Counted from the first letter of the stretch, positions 17,606 to 26,094 are shown. The stretch is DNA of 64,000 bases from Nitrospirota bacterium (GCA_040755395.1 JBFMAX010000001.1:547086-611085), one strand, 5' to 3'. Numbers and translations are program-made. The notes: generated by a model not told the origin, from the sequence alone.

Positions 17606-18792
17606 CCTGTTACTTTCAGCTTCCGGTAGGCCTGCATCGCCTCGTCCAGCACCTCTCGCACCGGCCGGCCGGTTTGTTCGGCGATCCGCTTGCAGTCGAG
17701 ATATTCCGGCGCCGCTTTCGTCTGGCCCGGTTCGATGTCCGCCACCTTGATTCTGACCTCTCCGCCCCGGGTGCGCACCGGAACGAACCGGCGCGCCAGC
17801 ACCCTCCGCATGACTTCCTGGACGCGCACGCCGAGGGCCGAAGTCTCGCGGAAGATCACGCCGATCACCGATTCCGCTTTCTCGCGGGCTGTGACGACGC
17901 CGAGCACGATCCCCGGCCGCCCCCGCTTCATAATGACCGGCGTGAGCGTCACATCCAAGGCCCCGGCACCGAACAGGCGCTCGATGACCGCCTCATAGGC
18001 CTGGGGGTTCAGATCGTCGAGATTGGTCTCGACCTGCACGACCGAGTCGGTCAGGCCCGCGCTCGACTCCGACATGTCGCCGAGGAAGACGCGCAGGACG
18101 TTCGGCCACTCGCGTGGGTCGGCCGTGCCGGCGCCATATCCGATCGACGACGGACGCATGAGCGGCAGCGGACCATAGTCCTCAACCAGCGTACGCAGCA
18201 GCGCCATGCCGGTGGGCGTCGTCAACTCCTGCGGCGGCCCCGAGCTGTAGACCGGCACGCCGGCCGCCAGCGCCGCCACCGCCGGCCCCGGCACGGGCAA
18301 TCGGCCGTGCGCGGTCTGGATCGTACCCGCGCCCAGGTTCACGGCCGAGGCGGTGACGCGCCTCACACCCAACAGATGGCACCCCAGGAGACTTCCCGCC
18401 ACATCCACCAGTGAATCGATCACGCCCAGCTCGTGAAACTCGACGTCGGAGGGCTTGACGCGATGCGCGATCCCCTCGGCTTTCGCCAACCGATCGAACA
18501 CCTCGCGGCTTCGTTCCTTGACGGATGGAGGCAGGGCGCTGGCCGACAGAATCCGCTGGATGCGCGAGAGTGACAGCGGGGAGCGGAACCCCCGGTGAAT
18601 CACCACGTCCACCTTGGTGGCGTGGAGCCCTCCGCGCAAGACCCGCTTCGCCGCCAAGGTAAACCCGTCGACCCGCAGCGCCTTCAGACCTTTTTCAAGG
18701 TCCTTCACGGACAGACCGGCATCCACCAATGCGCCGAGGACCATGTCTCCGCTGATGCCGGAGAAACAATCGAAATACAGGTGACGTCCCAC
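17584..18792 (-). CDS. larC: nickel-pincer cofactor nickel-insertion protein LarC
   Basis: 402 residues from GTG 18792. The start MGRHLYFDCFSGISGDMVLGALVDAG is the LarC (former DUF111) signature, and VQVETNLDDLNPQAYEAVIERLFGAGALDVTLTPVIMKRGRPG marks the second half. LarC uses CTP to insert nickel into the pyridinium-bis-thiocarboxylate precursor to make the nickel-pincer cofactor of lactate racemase and relatives. Here the gene is one uninterrupted frame, unlike the lactobacillus gene that uses a programmed frameshift. larB lies 1.2 kb away on the same strand; larE and larA are not in this window. Confidence 0.92.
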   Translation of the reverse strand: MGRHLYFDCFSGISGDMVLGALVDAGLSVKDLEKGLKALRVDGFTLAAKRVLRGGLHATKVDVVIHRGFRSPLSLSRIQRILSASALPPSVKERSREVFDRLAKAEGIAHRVKPSDVEFHELGVIDSLVDVAGSLLGCHLLGVRRVTASAVNLGAGTIQTAHGRLPVPGPAVAALAAGVPVYSSGPPQELTTPTGMALLRTLVEDYGPLPLMRPSSIGYGAGTADPREWPNVLRVFLGDMSESSAGLTDSVVQVETNLDDLNPQAYEAVIERLFGAGALDVTLTPVIMKRGRPGIVLGVVTAREKAESVIGVIFRETSALGVRVQEVMRRVLARRFVPVRTRGGEVRIKVADIEPGQTKAAPEYLDCKRIAEQTGRPVREVLDEAMQAYRKLKVTGKVRGKG

Positions 18793-18882
18793 GTCCGCCT
18801 CACATCACCGCGTCCGCGCGACCCATCTTACCGAAGCGCTTTCCGCGCGGCAATGCGGAATCAATTGAAAGACAACGGCTCT

Positions 18883-19123
18883 AGCCCGCATTATTCATGA
18901 GCACTTCTGCTGCAATCGCCGATCCGCTGCTGGGCACCCATTGCTCCAAGATTGCAATGGGTCCCGGCCTGGCCGCGGCGTTGGGGCGGCCAGGCGGGCG
19001 GGCTCGCCGCTCAGTCCCTCCACGTACTGTTTCAAGTACGCGTCGGTCCTTCGCGGCTCCACGCGCCCGTCTCGCGACGCGGCTCAGCGATCTCGCGACG
19101 AACCGTCATGAATAATGCGGGCT
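18883..19123. mobile_element. 241-bp MITE-like element with perfect 18-bp inverted ends
   Basis: AGCCCGCATTATTCATGA (18883-18900) and its exact inverted copy TCATGAATAATGCGGGCT (19106-19123) bound a stretch without a credible gene. Inside is an 8-bp hairpin, CCCATTGC with GCAATGGG, shared with the palindrome at 8781. Extended by two bases the left end reads CTAGCCC, like the elements at 10205 and 24579. No transposase is present, so it would move in trans. Confidence 0.8.
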
Positions 19124-19280
19124 GGGTGACAGGCAAGAGGCCATAGGTGAAACGATCCGAAACGATGAATCGAGAATTGCTCCGTCATTCGTCATTCCCA
19201 ATTCCTAATTCATAATTCACAATTGCTCCGCCCTTGCCCCTCGCCCCTTGCCTCGTGCCCCGCGCCTTGGCCTCGTATGA

Positions 19281-19309
19281 TTGACAGTCCCGCCCCGCTG
19301 TGTTATCCC
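19281..19309 (+). promoter_or_regulatory. sigma-70 type promoter
   Basis: TTGACA, 17 bases, TATCCC; expected start near 19316, 49 bases before the secreted protein ATG. The stretch 18793-19364 otherwise holds the inverted-repeat element and C-rich repeats. Confidence 0.45.
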
Positions 19310-19364
19310 CCTCTGCGTTTTGTCGTGTTCCAGGAGAACGCGCCCAATTCGGCGGCACGATTAC

Positions 19365-19910
19365 ATGGCTTCTTCCGTCTTTTGTCCGGTGTTCCGCCGA
19401 GCTTTCGGCCGCCTTCTCGTGGCCGTCCTGCTGGGATGCGCAGTGCTCGCCGGAGCCGATGAGGGCTCGGCCAAGAGCAAGCGCAAACCCGTCCCGCAGA
19501 AGGAACCGGATCTCAAAATCATCCACGTCGCCGTCGCTCCTGTGCCCTATTCCCCGGCCCATGGACCGCTGGCGTTTACGGTGACCGTCGATCTGCCGAA
19601 AGACCTCGACGGCGCGAACCTTCTGGAAGTGTCCTCCCTCGTCAGCTCTCCCTCCAAGACGTCTCTTCGATTTCTGTCCACCCGGCAACCCGTCGAGCCG
19701 CGACAAAACTCCGACAACCCGGATCAAAACGATCCGCCCCCGCGCATGTCCGTGACCTTGTCGTGGGATGGAACCGATCACAACAAGCAGGTCGTCTCGA
19801 CCGGCTCTTATCACTACGAAATCCGCGCGAAGTTGCTGACGGTCGGAGAGAAAGGTCCTCGGACCTCCATGACGGCGTGGCCGAAACGGGGAACGGTGGA
19901 GGTGAAATGA
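19365..19910 (+). CDS. secreted protein with FlgD/Ig-like fold, unknown function
   Basis: 181 residues from ATG 19365. A signal peptide (FRRAFGRLLVAVLLGCAVLAGA) leads into a lysine-rich stretch and a beta-rich domain. The part SVTLSWDGTDHNKQVVSTGSYHYEIRAKL resembles the FlgD-type Ig-like repeat found in extracellular proteins, where W-x-G-x-D and G-x-Y-x-Y/E are typical. No catalytic motif is seen. It probably works in the periplasm or outside the cell as a structural or binding module. It faces the convergent larB gene. Confidence 0.7.
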   Translation: MASSVFCPVFRRAFGRLLVAVLLGCAVLAGADEGSAKSKRKPVPQKEPDLKIIHVAVAPVPYSPAHGPLAFTVTVDLPKDLDGANLLEVSSLVSSPSKTSLRFLSTRQPVEPRQNSDNPDQNDPPPRMSVTLSWDGTDHNKQVVSTGSYHYEIRAKLLTVGEKGPRTSMTAWPKRGTVEVK

Positions 19911-19980
19911 ATCTCAGCGTGGCATGCGGGACAAGCGGGACCGGCGAGACAAGCAGGAATCGGCAATTTTCTTCTCTTAC

Positions 19981-20760
19981 CTATTCCCGCTTTTTCGCGC
20001 CTTTCTCGCCCGTTTCGCCCAATACGTTGATCCGATGCGCCAGACAGCCGGCGCCGAAGCCGTTGTCGATGTTCATCACGCCGACGCCGGCCGCGCAGCT
20101 ATTGAGCATCGTGAGCAACGCGGCGACTCCGCCCAAACTCGCCCCATAGCCCCGGCTGGTGGGCACCGCAATGACCGGCCGATCCACGAGGCCGCCGACG
20201 ACGCTCGGCAGCACCCCGTCCATTCCGGCCACTACGATGATCGCGCGAGCCCGCAGCAGCCGATCATGTCGGCCCAACACCCGGTGGATGCCGGCGACCC
20301 CGACGTCGTAGATCGTTTCGACGTAACTGCCCATCACCTCGGCCGTCACCTTCGCTTCTTCGGCCACCGGGATGTCGGCGGTCCCGGCCGTCATCACCAG
20401 CACATCGCCTTTAAGTGTGCGTGTCGAGTTCCGGATGGTCACCACCCGCGCCAGATCGTGATAGACCGCCCGACCATCCAGGCGTCGTAACGCCTGGGCC
20501 ACGTCCGGCTCCACCCGGGTCGCCATGAACGGTCCGCCTTTTTTCAGCAGGCCTCGCGCGATCGCCACGACGTGGTCCTTGGTCTTCCCTTCACAAAAAA
20601 TCACTTCGGGAAATCCTTGACGGATCGAGCGATGATGATCCACCGACGCGAAGCCGAGATCTTCAAACGGCAAGCTGCGAAGCCGTTCGATGGCCGCATC
20701 GACACCGGTCTTGCCTGCTCTGACCGCGCGGAGCAATCTTCTCAACGAATCGTGGTTCAT
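19981..20760 (-). CDS. larB: pyridinium-3,5-biscarboxylate synthase LarB
   Basis: 259 residues from ATG 20760. An N-terminal DHHRSIRQGFPEVIFCEGKT segment and a PurE-like C-terminal half (VMTAGTADIPVAEEA, VVAGMDGVLPSVVGGLV, VPTSRGYGASLGGVAALL) define LarB. It carboxylates and hydrolyses nicotinate adenine dinucleotide to start the nickel-pincer cofactor. larC lies nearby on the same strand but is not adjacent, being split from it by the secreted-protein gene and a mobile-type element. The last residues (GETGEKGAKKRE) come from a GGCGAAAC/GGCGAGAAAGG repeat. Confidence 0.92.
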   Translation of the reverse strand: MNHDSLRRLLRAVRAGKTGVDAAIERLRSLPFEDLGFASVDHHRSIRQGFPEVIFCEGKTKDHVVAIARGLLKKGGPFMATRVEPDVAQALRRLDGRAVYHDLARVVTIRNSTRTLKGDVLVMTAGTADIPVAEEAKVTAEVMGSYVETIYDVGVAGIHRVLGRHDRLLRARAIIVVAGMDGVLPSVVGGLVDRPVIAVPTSRGYGASLGGVAALLTMLNSCAAGVGVMNIDNGFGAGCLAHRINVLGETGEKGAKKRE

Positions 20761-20908
20761 ACTCACAAAAAGGCGAGCGGCAAGGGGCGAGCGGCGAGCG
20801 GATGTGGGGAATAGTCTTCTTTCGACTTCTTGCCCATAGCCTCTCGCCCCGTGCCTCGCACCCAAATGAAGCACAGGCCAACCGAATCTACAGTCAATCG
20901 CCCGAATT

Positions 20909-21952
20909 TCATGAGCGGCTCTTTTCTTCTTTCGGGCCGCGCTCCATCAAATCTCCGACCGCCTGGCGGCAGGGCTTGCCCTCGAACAGCACGGCGTTGA
21001 CTTCCCGCACGATCGGCATCTCGACCCCGTGCCGGTCAGCCAGGCCCAACGCCGCCCGCGCCGTGCGCACCCCTTCCGCCACCGCGTGCATGCCGCTCAG
21101 AATGCTCTCCAGTTTCTCCCCTTTCCCCAACCGCACGCCCACCGTATGGTTCCGGCTGAGAGGTCCCGTGCAGGTAAGCACCAGATCGCCGACTCCCGAG
21201 AGCCCGTAGAACGTGCGCGGGTCCGCTCCCATCGCCACGCCGAGTCGCACCATCTCCGCCAGCCCGCGAGTAATCAACGCCGCCCGCGCATTGTGGCCGA
21301 GCCCCAGGCCGTCGACCACTCCGGCTGCGAGCGCCATCACGTTCTTGAGCGCCCCGCCCAGTTGCACGCCGATCAGATCGTGGTCGGCATAGACCCGGAA
21401 CGTCGGGGCCATCAGGAGCGATTGATAGGTCTTGACCGTCTCCACATTCCGGCCGGCCAGACAGACCGCCGTCGGCTGCCCGCGGCTGACCTCGGCGGCG
21501 AAGCTCGGCCCGGAGAGGACCATCAGCTCAGGGATCGGCGCCGGCAGAACGTCGGTCATGACGTCGGTCATCAATTTGAGCGTGTCTTCTTCGATGCCTT
21601 TCGTCGCGCTGATGATCCGCATCGAGCCGGACACGAGCGGCGCCAGGTGCCGCAACACCGAACGGGCCGCGTGGGAGGGCACCGCAAACACGATGCCCTC
21701 GACGCCACGAACGGCTTCCGCCAGCGAATTGGTGGCCATCACGTCCACGGGCAGCTTGACGCCCGGCAGGAAGATCGTGTTCTCGTGCTTCGTCCTGATC
21801 GCTTCGACCACTTCCGACTCGTACGCCCACAGCCGGACGGAGACGCCCTTCTGCGCCACGTGTCGTGCCAGCGCCGTCCCCCACGCACCGGCGCCGATGA
21901 CGCCGATGGTGGGCGCGCGCTCTTTTGAGCCTGTTGTGGTTGTGACGGTCAC
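20909..21952 (-). CDS. gpsA: glycerol-3-phosphate dehydrogenase [NAD(P)+] GpsA
   Basis: 347 residues from GTG 21952. N-terminal dinucleotide-binding GVIGAGAWGTALA, FAVPSHA, SATKGIE, SGPSFAAEV, the catalytic lysine in GGALKNVMALAAGVVDGLGLGHNARAALITRGLAEM and GLSGVGDLVLTC are all as in the family. It reduces dihydroxyacetone phosphate to sn-glycerol 3-phosphate, the backbone of membrane phospholipids. A consensus sigma-70 promoter lies about 140 bases upstream, with a repeat-filled leader between. Confidence 0.95.
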   Translation of the reverse strand: MTVTTTTGSKERAPTIGVIGAGAWGTALARHVAQKGVSVRLWAYESEVVEAIRTKHENTIFLPGVKLPVDVMATNSLAEAVRGVEGIVFAVPSHAARSVLRHLAPLVSGSMRIISATKGIEEDTLKLMTDVMTDVLPAPIPELMVLSGPSFAAEVSRGQPTAVCLAGRNVETVKTYQSLLMAPTFRVYADHDLIGVQLGGALKNVMALAAGVVDGLGLGHNARAALITRGLAEMVRLGVAMGADPRTFYGLSGVGDLVLTCTGPLSRNHTVGVRLGKGEKLESILSGMHAVAEGVRTARAALGLADRHGVEMPIVREVNAVLFEGKPCRQAVGDLMERGPKEEKSRS

Positions 21953-22009
21953 GACTCTCTGTCAGAACGCGCTGACTGCTTTGAGAATAGCTGTCAGATC
22001 TCAGCCGTC

Positions 22010-22076
22010 AGCTCACAGCGAACAGCCAATAGCGAATAGCTCAGAGCTGTTAGCTGCTCGCTCCGGGCTACTCGCT
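22010..22076. repeat. AGCGAATAGC-type repeat in the gpsA leader
   Basis: Copies of AGCGAACAGC, AGCGAATAGC and CTGCTCGC in the transcribed leader of gpsA; same family as at 9356. Confidence 0.6.
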
Positions 22077-22096
22077 ATTTTGAAGACGCCGCGCGG

Positions 22097-22126
22097 ATTA
22101 TAGGAACGGGCTGCGAAGGCTGTCAA
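22097..22126 (-). promoter_or_regulatory. consensus sigma-70 promoter for gpsA
   Basis: On the minus strand TTGACA (22126-22121), 18 bases, TATAAT (22102-22097); both boxes are perfect. Transcription would start near 22090, giving a leader of about 138 bases that is largely AGCTATTCGC-type repeat. The rest of 21953-22467 shows nothing else convincing. Confidence 0.7.
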
Positions 22127-22467
22127 CGAAAGAGACTTCGTTTGCCGGAACAGCTCAACGGAGAAAGGCAGGTGAATTTCTTAAGGAGCAAACCGGCGAC
22201 GAAATGGAACGGCGACGGATCTGTGTTGTTCATTGATGTGCGCGCACCGGGAGGCAGGTCCCGGGTCGGCGCATGCCAAGAATGGGAAATGATTGGGAGG
22301 AGAGCGGATCTCCCTGTTATACGCTTGGATGGCATAGGGATTGCTCAACCGTATTCGGCTCCGGATTGATCGCTCCGGCCTCATCTTGTGGAGCAGACGG
22401 ACGGGGAAACCGTCAAGGAAGGACGGATTCTCCCCCTAAATGACCCGAAAACGCGGGGATTCACACC

Positions 22468-23166
22468 ATGGTCACTCACTGCGGCCGGCACGCCCGATGG
22501 ATTCCAATCGGGCTGGTCATGCTTTTCGTATGCGCCATTCTTCCGTCGCTTGCGTATGGAGAATCCTACATCGCCGGCCAATTTGGGGTCACCTTTCCGC
22601 AGAGCTTGAGCGACGGCAAAATCACCACTCCTGGATTTGCGGTCCTATCGATCTCGGATCAGGCGTTGAAGAGTTCTCTCATGGGTGGAGTCAAGCTGGG
22701 GTTCTATCTCCCCCAAATCCGCTGGTTCGGATTCGAGACGGAAGTCTTTTATACGACCCCTCATATCAAGCAACAACCCATCACGTTCAAGGGACCGGGC
22801 GGAAGCGCCACCGCCGACTTTCAGGGTCTCTACAACCGAGTGATCACCTGGGCGCCCGTCAATTTGATGTTCCGATACCACAGGACCCGTCTCCAACCTT
22901 ACGTTGGTATCGGTCCCGGCATTTTCTTCGCCCGCATCAAAGACCCATCCGTGACGTCGGGAGACAATACGCAATCGAGCAACTGGAGAATCGGCGTCAA
23001 CGCACAGGCCGGTCTTCGGTACTACATCACGAGACACTGGACCATGTTCGGCGAATACAAATTTAACTATTCCCGCTTCGACTACAAGGACACGCCCAAT
23101 CTGTTCGGCTTCAAGGCCGACTACACCGCCCACATCGTCGCCCTCGGCCTGAGCTACCATTTCTGA
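22468..23166 (+). CDS. outer-membrane beta-barrel protein
   Basis: 232 residues with a signal peptide (IPIGLVMLFVCAILPSLAYG) and a mature part of alternating strands: YIAGQFGVTF, GFYLPQIRWFGFETEVFY, LQPYVGIGPGIFFARI, AQAGLRYYITRHWTMFGEYKFNY, HIVALGLSYHF. The terminal Phe is the beta-signal read by BamA. This is the small OmpA-like/Opa-like barrel family with eight strands. It may be a structural or adhesion porin of the outer membrane; no specific role can be given. It stands alone, with a palindrome directly past its stop. Confidence 0.85.
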   Translation: MVTHCGRHARWIPIGLVMLFVCAILPSLAYGESYIAGQFGVTFPQSLSDGKITTPGFAVLSISDQALKSSLMGGVKLGFYLPQIRWFGFETEVFYTTPHIKQQPITFKGPGGSATADFQGLYNRVITWAPVNLMFRYHRTRLQPYVGIGPGIFFARIKDPSVTSGDNTQSSNWRIGVNAQAGLRYYITRHWTMFGEYKFNYSRFDYKDTPNLFGFKADYTAHIVALGLSYHF

Positions 23167-23167
23167 C

Positions 23168-23216
23168 CCTCCCCTCACCTTGCCCCCTCCCCGCCGGGGG
23201 GAGGGAGCACAGGGGG
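23168..23216. repeat. CCCCTCACC/GGGGGAGGG palindrome, copy 4
   Basis: CCCCCTCCCC, GCC, GGGGGGAGGG hairpin directly behind the beta-barrel gene; a possible transcription end. Confidence 0.65.
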
Positions 23217-23284
23217 TTCGGACTGGCGCTTCAAGACATCTTCCGTGTAGGCTGTGGGCCGGTCACTTCCGAGGCGGGGACTCG

Positions 23285-23650
23285 ATGAAGACCTGCGGTT
23301 CCTGCGGTCACCAGCTTCCGGAGATCAGCCGATTCTGCACCCAGTGCGGCGCACCGCTCGACGGCTCACCCGCCGCGGGCACCTCCTCTTCGCCTGTATC
23401 CGTCAAAGAAGAGCTGAATATTCAGATCCTCTACGCAATGGTGGCGTTGCTGCTCCTCGCGCTCGTGTTTCCGCCGTGGGAAACTCCGCCGAGCCGGCCG
23501 CCCGAATTCCTGGGCTTCCACTTCCTTCTCTCCCCGCCCGAACCCGAAGCCGTCGTGAGCCGCCTGTTGATGACGATCGAACTCGTCACGATCGCGATCG
23601 CGGGGCTGTATTTTTCGTGGTTATTCAGGAAGCGAGCAAACGGCGAATAG
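23285..23650 (+). CDS. zinc-ribbon membrane protein
   Basis: 121 residues from ATG 23285. The N terminus is a zinc ribbon with two CxxC pairs (CGSCG near residue 4 and CTQCGAPL near 18). A short linker leads to two membrane helices, about 47-62 (LYAMVALLLLALVF) and 92-113 (LVTIAIAGLYFSWLF). The ribbon would face the cytoplasm. Such proteins are common in bacteria and have no firm function. An upstream in-frame extension is palindrome-derived and was rejected. Confidence 0.75.
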   Translation: MKTCGSCGHQLPEISRFCTQCGAPLDGSPAAGTSSSPVSVKEELNIQILYAMVALLLLALVFPPWETPPSRPPEFLGFHFLLSPPEPEAVVSRLLMTIELVTIAIAGLYFSWLFRKRANGE

Positions 23651-23732
23651 CAAATAGCGGATAGCGAGAAACGCCGACTCATTCTACGCTTTTTCTTCCA
23701 GGAGCTCCTTGCTGCCGGCTACTCGCTATTCG

Positions 23733-24533
23733 CTAATCCAAGGCCAGCGTCAGACACTTCGCCGCCCCGCCGGATTTCATGAACTCGTCGAGGGGAACGG
23801 GATGAGGCTCGTAGCCGCGGTCGCGGAGGAGCGCCATCGTCTCCGGACAACCGGCCGGCAACACGACATGCTTGTCGACGCACACGGCGTTACAGGCGAA
23901 TTTCAACGCTTCGCCTTCCGGCACGACGAGCCGGCGTTCCGGCGCGATCCGCTCGGCGATCGCCGCCCGCCCGTACCGGTCGAACGCCGGCGGGTAATAG
24001 AGCAGCTCGCCGCCGCTCAACGGACAGAAGCACGTGTCGAGGTGATAGAACCGGCTATCGACGAGCTCGACGGGAATAATCTCCCGCCCGAAGATCTCGC
24101 TCAAGCGGGAATAGCAGCGGATATCCGACCGCTGGCGGTAGCCGCCGAACCAGCCGTCCGGGAATCCCAGCAGATCGCCCCCGCCCTCGAAGTAGAGGCC
24201 CGGCTCCAGCGTGATGACCTCGTACCCGTGCTCGCGGAACCACGCTTCGAAATGGACTTCCTCCCGCTGTCGTTCGGGATGCCGGAATCGGCTCGGCACC
24301 GCCCGTTTGCCGACCACGACTCCCGCATTGGCGGTAAACACCAGGTCCGGCAGTCCGGGCACCGGCGTCATCCGCTCGAGGGTCGCACCGGCGTCTTTCT
24401 CCAACACCGCCATCAGCTCGTGCCATTGCCGGTAGGCCCGCTCGCCGTCCACTGTGTTCGTCCGGCGCATCCAGGGATTGATTTCGTACTCGATCCGGAA
24501 ATAATCCGGAGGGCAGACCAACAGCCGGCTCAT
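23733..24533 (-). CDS. amidinotransferase-fold arginine dihydrolase (ArgZ/AgrE N-domain type)
   Basis: 266 residues, guanidino-modifying (pentein) fold. Motifs: EYEINPWM, LVFTANAGVVV with Asn69, FEGGGDLL, YHLDTCFCPL (catalytic His) and the C-terminal nucleophile Cys260 in GGAAKCLTLALD. Dimethylargininases share this fold, but the next gene upstream belongs to TIGR00300, the family that forms the second half of cyanobacterial AgrE/ArgZ. That suggests it splits arginine to ornithine, CO2 and ammonia, with the neighbour making proline. The Asn residues in NPWM and FTANAG fit the dihydrolase better than a plain dimethylargininase. The activity is inference from context; the fold is sure. Confidence 0.8.
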   Translation of the reverse strand: MSRLLVCPPDYFRIEYEINPWMRRTNTVDGERAYRQWHELMAVLEKDAGATLERMTPVPGLPDLVFTANAGVVVGKRAVPSRFRHPERQREEVHFEAWFREHGYEVITLEPGLYFEGGGDLLGFPDGWFGGYRQRSDIRCYSRLSEIFGREIIPVELVDSRFYHLDTCFCPLSGGELLYYPPAFDRYGRAAIAERIAPERRLVVPEGEALKFACNAVCVDKHVVLPAGCPETMALLRDRGYEPHPVPLDEFMKSGGAAKCLTLALD

Positions 24534-24578
24534 CGGTGATCACCCTACATCGTTAGTCTTTATCCCGCCGCCTCACGC

Positions 24579-24712
24579 CTAGCCCTGCTTGTGAAAACGC
24601 GGGTGGCGCTGACCTGGGAGCCCGGCCGCGCGCAGCGGGGTCCCTACACCGGGCGGGGTGCGAGCACGGACGGGCTGGTCGGCGACGGGACCCGCATTTT
24701 CACAACAGGCTA
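24579..24712. mobile_element. 134-bp MITE-like element, CTAGCCC family
   Basis: Left end CTAGCCCTGCTTGTGAAAAC and right end ATTTTCACAACAGGCTACC form imperfect inverted repeats around a GC-rich core that is itself a palindrome (GGGTCCC, GCCCGG). It lies between the two genes of the arginine pair and supplies the stop codon of the upstream one. Confidence 0.65.
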
Positions 24713-25954
24713 CCCCTTCCATCCCAACTCCCGCGCCAGTTCGCGCAGGAACGACGCGGCGTCCATCACCAGCCCGACGGCCTGAAAACTGCCCCGATCG
24801 GCCAGCTTCGTCGGCACCGCCGGGTTCACATCCACGCAGACGGTCGGGACGGTGGCGGGAAGGAGATTCCCCGTCGCCACCGCGTGCAACGTGGACGCGA
24901 CCAAGAGCGCCAGGCCGACGCCGGGAATGGCCGCCCGCATCGCGGCCTGGGCGGCGACCGAGTCCGTGATCACGTCGGGCAGCGGGCCGTCGTCTCGAAT
25001 CGTGCCCGCCATGACCACCTGGACGCCCTGCTTGACGCAGGCCGCCATGATCCCGCCGGAGATCACGCCCGACTCGACCGCCGCTTTGATGCTCCCGATC
25101 GCGCGGATGCGATTGATGGTCCGCAAATGATGCTCGTGGCCGTGCGGCACCGCCCGGCCGGCCGACAACGCGTAGCCCAGGGTCGTGCCGAAGAGATGCG
25201 CTTCCATGTCGTGCGCGGCCAGCGCGTTGCCGCAAAAGAGCACGTGGATGAAGCCCGACTCGATCAGCCAGGTGAGGGCATCGCGGCCGCCCGCATGGAT
25301 GATCGCCGGCCCTCCGGCGAGCAAGACCTTGCACCCGTCGCGGCCGCTCCTCATCTCCTCGCGCAACATCTCCATCCGCCGCGCCACGTCGCGGATGATA
25401 TGGCCGTGCGGCCGCTCCGCCGAGACCTGCGCCTCCATGAACCCGAACACGTCGCGCTCTTTCGGCCTCGCGAGCGGGATGACCCGCACGCCCTCGCGTC
25501 CCGTGACGATGAGATCCCCCTTCTTCACGTCGGCCATCGGGACCGTGCGGGCCCGCGTCTTGGCGGCATCGACACGGATACCCAGATCCATTTCGATGGC
25601 CTCGACGTCGATCCACGCGCCGTGCAGTCGGACCTGCGTCGGCAGATGCGTCGTCGCGTAGAAGGTCTCGGGGAAGATCCCGTCGGCCGGAGCCGGCTCC
25701 AGCGTGCAGTCCGATTCCCGCTCGACCGCCGCGCCGTGCGGCTGGATCGCCTCGAGAATCTCGGTCAGCAACTTGGCGGACGGCGCCTTGACCAGAATCC
25801 TCGCGCGGGACGGCTCCTCGCGCGTCTTGCCGATCCGGACTTCTTCCAGATCGAAGGTTCCGCCCATCATCAGGATCGTGTCCAGCACCTTGGCCAGGAT
25901 CAGCGAATCGATGATGTGGCCCTGTAAAACGACCGTCTCTTGAACCTGTGCCAT
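24710..25954 (-). CDS. TIGR00300-family protein, probable ornithine cyclodeaminase (LOR/SDH domain)
   Basis: 414 residues from ATG 25954, set by GGAG six bases upstream. It matches the archaeal-type LOR/SDH domain family: GHIIDSLILAKVLD, MGGTFDLEEVRIG, then GCKVLLAGGPAIIHAGG, FGTTLGYALSAGRAVPHGHEHHLRTINRIRA, VMAGTIRDDGPLPDVITDSVAAQ and VCVDVNPAVPTKLADRGS. Members from archaea and the C-terminal half of AgrE turn ornithine to proline plus ammonia using bound NAD. Its partner here is the amidinotransferase-fold protein downstream, so the two genes look like a split AgrE, taking arginine to proline. A small inverted-repeat element lies between them. Confidence 0.82.
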   Translation of the reverse strand: MAQVQETVVLQGHIIDSLILAKVLDTILMMGGTFDLEEVRIGKTREEPSRARILVKAPSAKLLTEILEAIQPHGAAVERESDCTLEPAPADGIFPETFYATTHLPTQVRLHGAWIDVEAIEMDLGIRVDAAKTRARTVPMADVKKGDLIVTGREGVRVIPLARPKERDVFGFMEAQVSAERPHGHIIRDVARRMEMLREEMRSGRDGCKVLLAGGPAIIHAGGRDALTWLIESGFIHVLFCGNALAAHDMEAHLFGTTLGYALSAGRAVPHGHEHHLRTINRIRAIGSIKAAVESGVISGGIMAACVKQGVQVVMAGTIRDDGPLPDVITDSVAAQAAMRAAIPGVGLALLVASTLHAVATGNLLPATVPTVCVDVNPAVPTKLADRGSFQAVGLVMDAASFLRELARELGWKG

Positions 25955-26094
25955 AGAGAACTCCACGGCTAGGGGGTCAGGACTCAACGCAATCATAACA
26001 TGCCTAGATCACCGCCGAATCTTCCTCTTCAACACGTCCGAATTCTTGCATCTCTCATCCTTCTACCCTCTCCGCGATCCGTACTCCGCAATCC

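Noticed and set aside
18897..19146. Short frames inside the 241-bp element
   Set aside because: The element has perfect inverted ends and hairpins; the frames have no ribosome binding site and overlap one another.
22142..22369. 75-residue frame upstream of the beta-barrel gene
   Set aside because: No clear ribosome binding site, no domain, and no matching signal in neighbours; may be chance.
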